Shown: piece after piece, positions 1 through 5,345 of the stretch
Layout of the letters: the number at the start of each line of letters is the position of its first letter
Position numbering within the stretch: the first letter of the stretch is position 1
NCBI GenBank assembly: GCA_003251995.1
Contig: QKDT01000205.1
Coordinates: 1-5,616 of the forward strand
Direction: 5' to 3'
Source: Desulfovibrio desulfuricans
GTDB lineage: Bacteria > Desulfobacterota > Desulfovibrionia > Desulfovibrionales > Desulfovibrionaceae
DNA: 5,616 nt
Made by a program: the position numbers and the translations under genes
Notes under the pieces: model-generated
Told to the model about the DNA's origin: nothing
Databases searched by the model: none
Seen by the model: only the letters and a program-made list of their open reading frames with translations

Positions 1-13
1 CTACTGGCTGCAT
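1..13 (-). CDS. Probable start of the next gene downstream of rub (partial; perhaps rubredoxin:oxygen oxidoreductase)
   Basis: On the minus strand an ATG at 13-11 is preceded by GGAG (24-21) at a 7-base spacing. It opens Met-Gln-Pro-Val before the window ends. Only four codons are visible, so the product cannot be read. In Desulfovibrio the gene after rubredoxin is commonly roo, a flavo-diiron oxygen reductase fed by rubredoxin, and from memory such proteins often begin Met-Gln. The position, strand and SD fit that, but the assignment is inferred from neighbourhood only. It could also be a chance SD/ATG pair. About 100 bases separate it from the rub stop, with a strong hairpin between them. 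Confidence 0.4.
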
Positions 14-55
14 TGTTGGTCTCCGCAGTGTTGGGTAAGCCCCGCTTATGAAAAG

Positions 56-89
56 CCCCGTCTTGCCTTAGGGGCAAGGCAAGACGGGG
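56..89 (-). terminator. Terminator-like hairpin after rub
   Basis: A perfect 12-bp stem (56-67 with 78-89, CCCCGTCTTGCC pairing with GGCAAGACGGGG) encloses a 10-base loop. Read on the minus strand it lies 24 bases past the rub stop codon and is followed by CTTTTC, a short T-run. The stem is strong and the T-tract weak, so it may end the dfx-rub transcript completely, or only partly and let some transcription reach the putative gene at the left edge. Confidence 0.65.
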
Positions 90-112
90 AAAAAGCTGGG
101 AATAATAATAGC

Positions 113-250
113 TTAGGCAGGGGTGAACTGGTCTTTACCCACGCCGCAAACGGGGCAGGTCCAATCTTCGGGCAGATCTTCAAAGGCAACATTGTCGTTT
201 TCAGCGGGGTCATATTCGTAGCCGCAAACGCCGCAAACATACTTTTGCAT
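113..250 (-). CDS. rub: Rubredoxin, short 45-residue form
   Basis: Small cytoplasmic one-electron carrier with a single iron bound by four cysteines. Two CxxCG knuckles are visible at Cys6/Cys9 and Cys32/Cys35, with the conserved YEYDP (11-15) and W30 core. At 45 residues it is shorter than the usual 52-54; the missing residues lie in the loop between the knuckles, as in the D. desulfuricans rubredoxin. The start is the ATG at 250-248, preceded by AGGAG at an 8-base spacing. An ATG-TAA pair overlaps just upstream but lies too close to the SD to compete. The gene is 79 bases downstream of dfx on the same strand and almost certainly co-transcribed. Its role there is to pass electrons to desulfoferrodoxin and, in related species, to oxygen reductase. 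The gene is too short for a typical ORF cutoff but unambiguous. Confidence 0.97.
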   Translation of the reverse strand: MQKYVCGVCGYEYDPAENDNVAFEDLPEDWTCPVCGVGKDQFTPA

Positions 251-296
251 TACATGTCTCCTGAAAATAGTAATGTGACTTTATGCCGAGTTGGCT

Positions 297-319
297 TGGG
301 GAAGCGCTCGGCCTCCCCA
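297..319 (-). other. Hairpin in the dfx-rub intergenic region
   Basis: A 9-bp stem (one G-U pair) with a 5-base loop spans these bases on the minus strand: TGGGGAGGC pairs with GCTTCCCCA. No T-run follows, so it is not a normal intrinsic terminator. It lies just after the dfx stop and could protect the dfx 3' end or set the dfx:rub mRNA ratio. A competing 6-bp pairing (307-312 with 285-290, GCCGAG/CTCGGC) uses part of the same sequence. Confidence 0.45.
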
Positions 320-329
320 TTTGCAAAAA

Positions 330-710
330 TTAGTTTTCTGCCTTCCAGTGACCATGCAGGTTGCAATATTCGCGCGCGGTTACCTTGGCGGCGTCAATGG
401 CAAAGAAGGCTTCGGGGGCATCGCCAGGCTTCAGGAACTTGGTGTAGCTCCGGCCATCGGCAAGCAGTTCAATCCACTCAATGTAGTGCTTTTCTTCCAT
501 GGGGTGAGCAACGCTGCCCACTTTGACCATGTAGCCGCCGTCAACTTTTTCGATGACGGGCACATGCTTTTCAAGCGCACCATCGGTAGCGCCTTCAACC
601 ATCAGCTTCATGGGGTCGCCACAGCATACGATGTCAGCGCCGCCGCCATGGAGAACTTCAACAATATTGCCGCAGTGGGTACACTTATACACTTCGAGTT
701 GCGTGGGCAT
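330..710 (-). CDS. dfx: Desulfoferrodoxin (two-iron superoxide reductase)
   Basis: Cytoplasmic enzyme that reduces superoxide to hydrogen peroxide without making oxygen, the usual superoxide defence of strict anaerobes. The 126-residue length is standard for the two-iron class. The N-terminal desulforedoxin-like centre I has Cys10, Cys13, Cys29 and Cys30. The catalytic centre II ligands are His49, His69, His75, Cys116 and His119, with the active-site Glu47-Lys48 pair before His49, all at the numbering used for Desulfovibrio enzymes. The motif around the second and third His reads AHPMEEKHY; from memory PHPMEEKHW is commoner, so Ala68 and Tyr76 are small deviations. The start ATG at 710-708 has GAGGGA just upstream. 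It is the first gene of a dfx-rub unit with its own promoter at 799-827. The gene is also called rbo or sor. Confidence 0.98.
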   Translation of the reverse strand: MPTQLEVYKCTHCGNIVEVLHGGGADIVCCGDPMKLMVEGATDGALEKHVPVIEKVDGGYMVKVGSVAHPMEEKHYIEWIELLADGRSYTKFLKPGDAPEAFFAIDAAKVTAREYCNLHGHWKAEN

Positions 711-798
711 GAGTCCCTCACTTGTTTTGACAGGTTAGCTTAGGGGGGTGGCGGCTGAACAGGACGAAAGAAGCATGCTCAGCCCCTTACCAAGAAAG

Positions 799-827
799 AT
801 TGTGAAAGAAGTGGAGCCTGATGTAAA
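799..827 (-). promoter_or_regulatory. Sigma-70 promoter for dfx-rub
   Basis: On the minus strand, TTTACA (827-822) and CACAAT (804-799) are separated by exactly 17 bases. The match to TTGACA/TATAAT is 5/6 and 4/6. Transcription would start near 792, giving a leader of about 80 bases before dfx. An A-run and an AT-rich palindrome lie directly upstream and could act as an UP element or activator site. Confidence 0.6.
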
Positions 828-840
828 GTCTTTTTTTTAA

Positions 841-861
841 TATTAATAACCATTATTAATA
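841..861. promoter_or_regulatory. AT-rich perfect palindrome upstream of the dfx promoter
   Basis: Nine-base arms TATTAATAA and TTATTAATA flank a CCA centre, a perfect inverted repeat. The centre is about 59 bases upstream of the predicted dfx start, where activators or UP elements commonly bind. Seen as a 7-1-7 element on the minus strand, it matches 11 of 14 positions of the Fur box TGATAAT-N-ATTATCA. AT-rich DNA gives such matches easily, so the identity of any binding protein is open. Confidence 0.4.
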
Positions 862-934
862 AAAATCGGGCTAGGGAATAACCGCAAAATGCGCTTGAAA
901 AGCCAATATTCAGAAATTCATCACCCTTGTCAAT

Positions 935-2464
935 TTAGTTATTGGCAGCAGGCACTGAGAGCGTGTTTTGGGAATGTATGAGAGAAGTTCCCGGCTCTGT
1001 GAGGGGCGTGATGGGTGTGAGGGGGCGTGTACCCGCAGCAGGGGTATCGTTTGGAATTTTTGGGGTATTTGGCGCAATGTCGGCGGATTGGGCGGAAGTA
1101 TCCGTAGTCGCAGGATCTGGGGCAGGACCTAGAGCAGATTCTGGAGCAGTATTTGGGGCAGTATTGGGGGCAGCTTGGGAAGCAGGAGGGGTCGCCCCTT
1201 CTGCCGGCAAAGCCGGGGGGGCGGGCTCTGTGCCCTCTGGCTGTGAGGTCAGCTCCCCCTCAGGGGTTACGGGCTGTGGCTGCTTTGCATTTGCGGTAGG
1301 CGAAGAGCCAGGCGACAGGGCTGGTGCCTGAGTAGTCAACGGGTCAGCCACCTGAGCAGGTATCAAAGCTGGTGCAGGCTGTGTGGTTGCTGGCGGCACT
1401 GTTGGGGATTGCGTGGCGGGCTGCGCCGGTATCTCATGATGCTCATCAGCAGGATTTTTGCGGCGCGCGCCAAGCACATTGGGCAGCACCGCCCGTAGAT
1501 CGCCCGTAACGAGCAGGCCGCTTGGGCTCAGGCCCACAAGCTCGCGGGTCAAGGCGGTGGAGCGCACCAGCAAACCCGCCTGCCCGCCGCCCTCGACATA
1601 CATTACCGTGCGCACATTGAGCGGCAGGTGCAGCACTTGCTGGGCAAAGGAATAAGCCTCAACCGGTTGGCGGCAGTGCATAAAAAGAATCTGTCCGTCG
1701 CCGTCCTGCGCTACGGCAGAGATGGAGTAGTGCGGGCCGCCGGGCGACCATAGGATGCGTCGGTCGGCGTTGATCATGCGGTAGTTTTGGATAACCAGCG
1801 AGTAGTGGTCCATCTGCTGTCGCCACAGGGGACCGTCGCGATCAAGAATCGCTGCCTGGGGCAGGCTTGGTTCGTCCGGGTCAGCCACAAAAAACGCGCC
1901 GAAACGTTGCACAATACGACCATTGTTCACATGCTCGCCCTGGCGCATATAGCCGGTGCTGGTGGAACCATCCGGCAGATACATGCTGGCGTTGATCGCC
2001 GCCACAAGGTCGTACTGTTCACCCCATTGGTTCAAAGGACGGGAAGGGCCGCCATCCTTAGAACGGGCGCAGAGTGTAAAAGAAAAAAAGGTCGGGTCGA
2101 TGCGCAGCACTGTCAGCCGGGCATCACTCTCGTCAAGCTGAAATTCGCCAAAGAACAGCCCTTGCTCAAGCTCACGCCAGGCGGCTCTGCCCTGATCATC
2201 CACGCCGCTTTTACCGGAAACGGCATCCCCCGGAGGGGCGATATGTTCTTGTGGTGCGGCAAGCGGATCTGGGGCGTGGGAGGGCTGCACGGCATCCAAG
2301 GCTGGTGGTTCCTGCTGTTCGGGCACGGCAAGGCTTGGCTGTGGCAAGGCCACAAGGCAACAGATGGTGATCGCAGCCAACCATGATTTCGGCAGAATGC
2401 GTATTGTCCACGGTGTGGGCCGGATATCGTGCGTTGCTGTGAGGAAAAACTGCCGGGTGTTCAT
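935..2464 (-). CDS. Exported phosphodiester glycosidase (NAGPA/DUF2233) family protein with Pro/Ala/Thr-rich tail
   Basis: Numbering is from the longer possible start at 2518 (527 aa); the start chosen here is Met19 at 2464 (509 aa). No start has a good SD; Met19 is preferred because it gives a shorter signal peptide. A basic stretch (Arg40, Lys44) and hydrophobic segment 45-58 precede a likely cleavage after SLA64. Residues about 115-345 look like the phosphodiester glycosidase fold: AINASMYLPDGS (174-185), a glycine-rich WSPGGPHYSISAVAQDG (257-273) and YVEGGGQAGLLV (307-318). The family includes the human enzyme that uncovers mannose-6-phosphate; bacterial substrates are mostly unknown and none can be read here. 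After residue 350 comes a roughly 175-residue low-complexity tail of Pro, Ala and Thr, probably a flexible periplasmic or wall-facing extension. The gene is transcribed away from metF. No convincing terminator follows it. Confidence 0.85.
   Translation of the reverse strand: MNTRQFFLTATHDIRPTPWTIRILPKSWLAAITICCLVALPQPSLAVPEQQEPPALDAVQPSHAPDPLAAPQEHIAPPGDAVSGKSGVDDQGRAAWRELEQGLFFGEFQLDESDARLTVLRIDPTFFSFTLCARSKDGGPSRPLNQWGEQYDLVAAINASMYLPDGSTSTGYMRQGEHVNNGRIVQRFGAFFVADPDEPSLPQAAILDRDGPLWRQQMDHYSLVIQNYRMINADRRILWSPGGPHYSISAVAQDGDGQILFMHCRQPVEAYSFAQQVLHLPLNVRTVMYVEGGGQAGLLVRSTALTRELVGLSPSGLLVTGDLRAVLPNVLGARRKNPADEHHEIPAQPATQSPTVPPATTQPAPALIPAQVADPLTTQAPALSPGSSPTANAKQPQPVTPEGELTSQPEGTEPAPPALPAEGATPPASQAAPNTAPNTAPESALGPAPDPATTDTSAQSADIAPNTPKIPNDTPAAGTRPLTPITPLTEPGTSLIHSQNTLSVPAANN
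1119..1190. repeat. Six imperfect 12-base tandem repeats in the glycosidase tail
   Basis: Units of exactly 12 bases run in register: GGGGCAGGACCT, AGAGCAGATTCT, GGAGCAGTATTT, GGGGCAGTATTG, GGGGCAGCTTGG and GAAGCAGGAGGG. The shared core is GNGCAG-like, with GCAG in all units. On the coding (minus) strand they encode four-residue steps such as APNT-APNT-APES in the Pro/Ala/Thr-rich tail. Because the period is a multiple of three, copy number can change without a frameshift. Confidence 0.7.
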
Positions 2465-2511
2465 GTCTTGCTGTCTATTTTTAATGTCCGTAACCTGCAT
2501 TACGACCGCTT

Positions 2512-2525
2512 TTGCCATTTGGCAA
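2512..2525. promoter_or_regulatory. Small palindrome between the glycosidase gene and metF
   Basis: TTGCCA and TGGCAA form a perfect 6-2-6 inverted repeat. It covers the upstream candidate ATG (2518-2516) of the glycosidase gene. If translation starts at 2464, it sits in that gene's leader or promoter region and could be an operator. No matching regulator is recognised, and a palindrome of this size may be chance. Confidence 0.25.
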
Positions 2526-2545
2526 GGTGGGAGGTCACATTTTTA

Positions 2546-2573
2546 TTGACATATCAACTTATCTTGATATAAA
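2546..2573 (+). promoter_or_regulatory. Strong sigma-70 promoter for metF
   Basis: A perfect -35 TTGACA (2546-2551) and a TATAAA -10 (2568-2573, 5/6) are 16 bases apart. Transcription would start near 2580, leaving a leader of about 57 bases before metF. The spacer between the two boxes is filled by a palindrome, so the promoter is probably repressible. Confidence 0.75.
2551..2570. promoter_or_regulatory. Operator-like palindrome inside the metF promoter (possible SahR site)
   Basis: Perfect inverted repeat ATATCAA-N6-TTGATAT. It starts at the last base of the -35 box, fills the spacer and overlaps the first three bases of the -10 box, a position from which a bound protein would block RNA polymerase. 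The N6 spacing and A/T outer ends resemble ArsR-family operators. SahR, an ArsR-family repressor responding to S-adenosylhomocysteine, is known to control methionine-cycle genes including metF in Desulfovibrio. Assignment to SahR is inferred from gene context and general motif shape, not from a motif scan. Confidence 0.6.
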
Positions 2574-2623
2574 CATAAACTATCAGGTCGCAGCAAATTG
2601 TCTGTCTGCGGGTATATCGCGTC

Positions 2624-2629
2624 AAGGAG
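2624..2629 (+). promoter_or_regulatory. Shine-Dalgarno that fixes the metF start
   Basis: AAGGAG lies 7 bases before the ATG at 2637. An in-frame TTG at 2598 would add 13 residues, but it lacks an SD and its extension shares nothing with MetF proteins. The ATG is therefore the true start. Confidence 0.9.
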
Positions 2630-2636
2630 TTCTCTC

Positions 2637-3509
2637 ATGCATATCGGTCAGATGATCCAGGGGCTTTCGGCTCCTTTTTACTCTTTGGAGTTTTTTCCTC
2701 CTTCCGACACGGCCCAGTTGCCCGACTTTTACGCGACTGTGGATCGCCTGCGTGCGCTTAATCCCCTGTTTGCATCCGTAACATACGGTGCAGGCGGCGC
2801 GCGGCAGCAAAATACGCTGGCTGTCACGGCAGAATTGGCGCGACGGGGCATAACCAGTATGGCGCATCTGACCTGCGTGGGCGCAGAGCCAGAATCGATC
2901 TCTGCTTTTTTGCAAGATCTGAAGGCTGCGGGGGTTAATAATGTTTTGGCGCTACGCGGCGACCCGCCAGCGGACAAACCGTGGGACTGGAACTGCGCCC
3001 ATTTTCGCCATGCTTCAGACCTTGTGGCTTTTGCCAGAGAGCAGCAGCCGGGCTTGGGAATTGGGGTGGCTGCTTACCCGGCCCCGCATCCCGAATCACC
3101 CTCCTTTGCGGATGACAGGCTGCGCACTGCGGAAAAATTGCGTGCCGGGGCAGATTTTGCGCTGACGCAGTTGTTTTTTGATGCCAGAGAATATGAAGAC
3201 CTGGTAAGCCATTTGCGACATCAGGGCATTGTGACGCCGGTTATTCCTGGTATTTTGCCCATACAGAGCTTTGATTCGTTGCGTCGTGTGCTTTCTCTGT
3301 GCGGGGCCAATATCCCTGGCAAGCTCTATCTTGCCCTTGAAAAAGCGCACAATGAGGGCGGCGCGGAAGCCGTGCGCCAGGTTGGTATTGATTACGCGGT
3401 GCGGCAGATACGCAGTCTGCTTGATGCGGGCGCTCCGGGCATCCATCTGTACACACTGAACAAGGCGGATATGTGCCTGCGGCTGGCAGAGGCTGTAGGC
3501 AAGCTCTAG
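2637..3509 (+). CDS. metF: Methylenetetrahydrofolate reductase
   Basis: FAD-dependent TIM-barrel enzyme that reduces 5,10-methylene-THF to 5-methyl-THF, the methyl donor for methionine synthase; cytoplasmic. At 290 residues it matches the bacterial form without the eukaryotic regulatory domain. Visible signatures in order: SLEFFPP (16-22) with the catalytic Glu18, equivalent to E. coli Glu28; SVTYGAGG (47-54); AHLTC (76-80); LRGDPP (106-111) with Asp109, equivalent to Asp120; VAAYPAPHPES (144-154); TQLFFD (177-182) with Gln178, equivalent to Gln183; and PGILP (204-208). In anaerobes the electron donor may be a partner protein such as MetV rather than NADH directly; no such partner is in this window. 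It appears to be a single-gene unit with its own promoter and palindromic operator, divergent from the glycosidase gene. Confidence 0.96.
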   Translation: MHIGQMIQGLSAPFYSLEFFPPSDTAQLPDFYATVDRLRALNPLFASVTYGAGGARQQNTLAVTAELARRGITSMAHLTCVGAEPESISAFLQDLKAAGVNNVLALRGDPPADKPWDWNCAHFRHASDLVAFAREQQPGLGIGVAAYPAPHPESPSFADDRLRTAEKLRAGADFALTQLFFDAREYEDLVSHLRHQGIVTPVIPGILPIQSFDSLRRVLSLCGANIPGKLYLALEKAHNEGGAEAVRQVGIDYAVRQIRSLLDAGAPGIHLYTLNKADMCLRLAEAVGKL

Positions 3510-3535
3510 CGTGCGTTAAACTATGGCAGAGCCTT

Positions 3536-3555
3536 GCCTGCGCAATGGCGCAGGC
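3536..3555 (+). terminator. Hairpin after metF without a T-run
   Basis: GCCTGCGC and GCGCAGGC form a perfect 8-bp GC-rich stem with an AATG loop, 27 bases past the metF stop. No T-tract follows, so it is not a textbook intrinsic terminator. It may stabilise the metF 3' end or act together with another termination mechanism. Confidence 0.4.
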
Positions 3556-3607
3556 CGCCTAATCCCGCGCTAGCCGTACAGCGTATGGTCTGCTGCCTTT
3601 GGCGTGG

Positions 3608-3637
3608 ATGTCAGCCTCGAACCCACCTGTTTATAAT
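3608..3637 (+). promoter_or_regulatory. Promoter for the MFS transporter gene
   Basis: A perfect -10 TATAAT (3632-3637) has an ATGTCA -35 candidate (3608-3613, 4/6) at an 18-base spacing. The predicted start near 3644 gives a leader of about 77 bases. The -35 is weak, which is common where an activator or repressor acts; a Fur/PerR-like box overlaps the -10. Confidence 0.55.
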
Positions 3638-3645
3638 GATTATGC
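3631..3645. promoter_or_regulatory. Fur/PerR-like box over the MFS -10 element
   Basis: The 15 bases TTATAATGATTATGC match 12 of 14 defined positions of the PerR box TTATAAT-N-ATTATAA, with the left arm perfect, and 11 of 14 of the Fur 7-1-7 box. The element covers the whole -10, a classical repressor position. Fur-family repression by iron or peroxide is therefore plausible. Part of the match comes for free from the TATAAT itself, which lowers confidence. Confidence 0.4.
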
Positions 3646-3664
3646 CTAACTGATTTCATAACAG

Positions 3665-3708
3665 GCCTTGAGCATGTGGGTGTATTGACCGCCCCGCATG
3701 CTCAAGGC
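3665..3708 (+). other. 12-bp hairpin in the leader of the MFS gene
   Basis: GCCTTGAGCATG (3665-3676) pairs perfectly with CATGCTCAAGGC (3697-3708) around a 20-base loop. The stem ends 12 bases before the transporter ATG, and no T-run follows on either strand, so a terminator role is unlikely. It lies downstream of the predicted promoter and would be part of the mRNA leader, where it could affect ribosome access or stability. No known riboswitch is recognised. Confidence 0.6.
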
Positions 3709-3720
3709 TAATCTGCCGCC

Positions 3721-5103
3721 ATGAAATCTGCCATTGAAAAAGGACACGGCTGGCTGCTTGTAGCCGTGTGTACCTCTCTGTTTTTTATGCCGTTCATGAT
3801 GGCAGGGGTAAATGCCGTTCTGCCGCCCCTGGGGCAAAGCCTCCACGCCAGTGCGCGTGAGTTGGGCCTCATGGGGGCTTTTTATTCCATGGGTCTGGCG
3901 GTTTTTCAGTTGGCTAGCGGCAGCATGGGCGACATCTGGGGCTATCGTAGAATCTTTTTGTGGGGCATAGCCCTGTTTGCTGTTGCCGGAGCCCTGCTCG
4001 GCTTTGTTGATTCCGTCCCCTTGTTTTTGATGCTGCGCTTTGTACAGGGCGTTGGCGGGGCCATGTTCAACGCTTGCGGTTTGGCCTTGCTGGCCTCTGC
4101 CGCTCCGGAGGGGCGACGCGCCTCATACCTCGGCTACAGTGGTTCCTCGGTATACGCCGGTATTGCCTGCGGGCCGCCAGTGGCTGGTTTTGTGGCGGGT
4201 TGGCTCGGCTGGCAGTGGCTGTTTTGGGGCAGCGCCCTGGCTTCTGTGGGGGTGCTGCTGCTGATGAAATATCGCGTCAAGCTTGAGTGGCGCATGGCCC
4301 AGGGCAAACCCTTTGACTGGAAGGGCTGCTTTATTTATGCGGGCGCCATGACGGCTTTGACGTTTGGCTCTTCAGAGCTGGCAGATTCCCCTGCATTGGC
4401 TGGTGGTCTGCTTGTGGCCTTTGTGGGGCTGATGGCGGCCTTTTGCATCAAGGAACTTAAAAGCGCCTATCCTCTGCTTGATCTACGGCTGCTTGCCCGC
4501 AACAGGGTGTTTGCGCTGTCCTCGTTGGCGGCTTTTATCAATTACAGTTCATTTTTTGGTATAGTATTTTTTTTCAGCCTGTATCTTCAATTTGGGCGCG
4601 GCATGAGCGTGCAGCAGGCTGGGTTGTTTCTTGCGCTTCAGTCAGTGATGCAGGTCATGACCACCCCTGTGGCGGCGCGTTTGTGCGGTCGTTTTGCGCC
4701 GGGCAAGGTCAGCGCTGTGGGCATTGCCCTGTGCGGTTTGGGCTTGGTTGTTTGCGGGCTGTTGCGGGTTGATTCGCCCATGTACGTGCTGGTTTTGGCT
4801 CAGTGTCTGCTGGGTATCGGCATAAGCCTGTTTGCTCTGCCCAATACCACCATTATTCTTGAAAGCGCAGGGCGCGACAGGGTGGGGCAGGCCGCCGGGC
4901 TGACAGGTGCTGTGCGTACGGGTGGGCAGTTGTGCAATATGGCGCTGATAACGCTGACACTTGGCTTTTACCTTGGCAGCGAACCAGCCGGAGCGCATAA
5001 TATTGATGCCTTTATGGGGGCCATGCGTCTGGATTTGATAATTTTTGGCGTGCTTAATCTGCTTGCTGTGGGGTGTGCATTGGCCCGCAACCGTAGGGGC
5101 TAG
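3721..5103 (+). CDS. Major facilitator superfamily transporter, 14-helix DHA2 (EmrB/QacA-like) type
   Basis: Inner-membrane secondary transporter, probably a proton-driven exporter; the substrate cannot be read. The 460-residue protein has about 14 hydrophobic segments, at roughly 11-31, 48-67, 78-95, 100-125, 136-158, 165-184, 202-219, 226-244, 267-289, 299-318, 329-348, 353-376, 395-416 and 434-455. Motif A is GDIWGYRR (70-77), the motif B region is RFVQGVGGA (106-114), and a motif C-like GIACGPPVAGFVAG (147-160) suggests drug/H+ antiport. The start is forced: an in-frame TAA lies at 3709-3711 and the only following ATG is 3721. No Shine-Dalgarno is visible before it, which is unusual next to metF and rub. 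It appears to be transcribed alone from the promoter at 3608-3637. No outer-membrane or adaptor partner gene is present in the window. Confidence 0.92.
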   Translation: MKSAIEKGHGWLLVAVCTSLFFMPFMMAGVNAVLPPLGQSLHASARELGLMGAFYSMGLAVFQLASGSMGDIWGYRRIFLWGIALFAVAGALLGFVDSVPLFLMLRFVQGVGGAMFNACGLALLASAAPEGRRASYLGYSGSSVYAGIACGPPVAGFVAGWLGWQWLFWGSALASVGVLLLMKYRVKLEWRMAQGKPFDWKGCFIYAGAMTALTFGSSELADSPALAGGLLVAFVGLMAAFCIKELKSAYPLLDLRLLARNRVFALSSLAAFINYSSFFGIVFFFSLYLQFGRGMSVQQAGLFLALQSVMQVMTTPVAARLCGRFAPGKVSAVGIALCGLGLVVCGLLRVDSPMYVLVLAQCLLGIGISLFALPNTTIILESAGRDRVGQAAGLTGAVRTGGQLCNMALITLTLGFYLGSEPAGAHNIDAFMGAMRLDLIIFGVLNLLAVGCALARNRRG

Positions 5104-5296
5104 AACCTTTATGGCGTAAAGCCTCCTCAACCGTATCCGCAATCATTTGTTACGAGGCCAAGGGATACTTTCTGTGTAGTAATATGCTGGTTTGGTTTGA
5201 AAATTGCATAGTTTCGAACGGCGTTCCAGCAGCCCAGCAAGAGCCTTATGCAAAAAACTACCACAACAGGGCCAGTAAAATGCATGGGGGAATGTC

Positions 5297-5323
5297 TAAA
5301 GTTTTTTGCGATGCTGCCGAAAA
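5297..5323 (+). promoter_or_regulatory. Sigma-28 (FliA) promoter
   Basis: TAAAGTTT (5297-5304) and GCCGAAAA (5316-5323) are 11 bases apart. Against the FliA consensus TAAAGTTT-N11-GCCGATAA this is 15 of 16 positions with exact spacing. Transcription would start near 5330, only about 16 bases before the ATG at 5346. This places the following gene among late flagellar/chemotaxis genes. Confidence 0.85.
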
Positions 5324-5345
5324 GAGTTGAGGGACGGATAACGCC

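Noticed and set aside
291..743. Long plus-strand open frame opposite dfx
   Set aside because: It is the antisense of an unmistakable desulfoferrodoxin gene with all metal ligands; its translation shows no family features and no SD.
942..1331. Plus-strand open frame rich in Gly, Ala and Val
   Set aside because: It is the reverse of the Pro/Ala/Thr-rich tail; Pro codons read backwards as Gly, so an open frame is expected from composition.
2598..2636. TTG start extending metF by 13 residues
   Set aside because: No SD at the TTG, while AAGGAG is ideally placed for the ATG at 2637, and MetF homology begins after that ATG.
3608..3630. Minus-strand GGTTCGAGGC, resembling a tRNA T-loop
   Set aside because: The flanking T-stem has mismatches, and no acceptor, anticodon or D arm can be built around it. 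A tRNA-remnant attachment site was considered, but no second copy or integrase is present.
5133..5168. GTATCC ... GGATAC as a terminator for the transporter gene
   Set aside because: Only a 6-bp stem with a 24-base loop and a very short T-run (TTTCT); not convincing.
5204..5253. Inverted repeat TTGCATA ... TATGCAA
   Set aside because: Seven-base arms with a 36-base gap, no associated mobile-element gene or target duplication; too weak to interpret.
5184..5330. 48-codon plus-strand ORF upstream of the last gene
   Set aside because: It has no SD, no recognisable features, and runs through the FliA promoter; probably chance.
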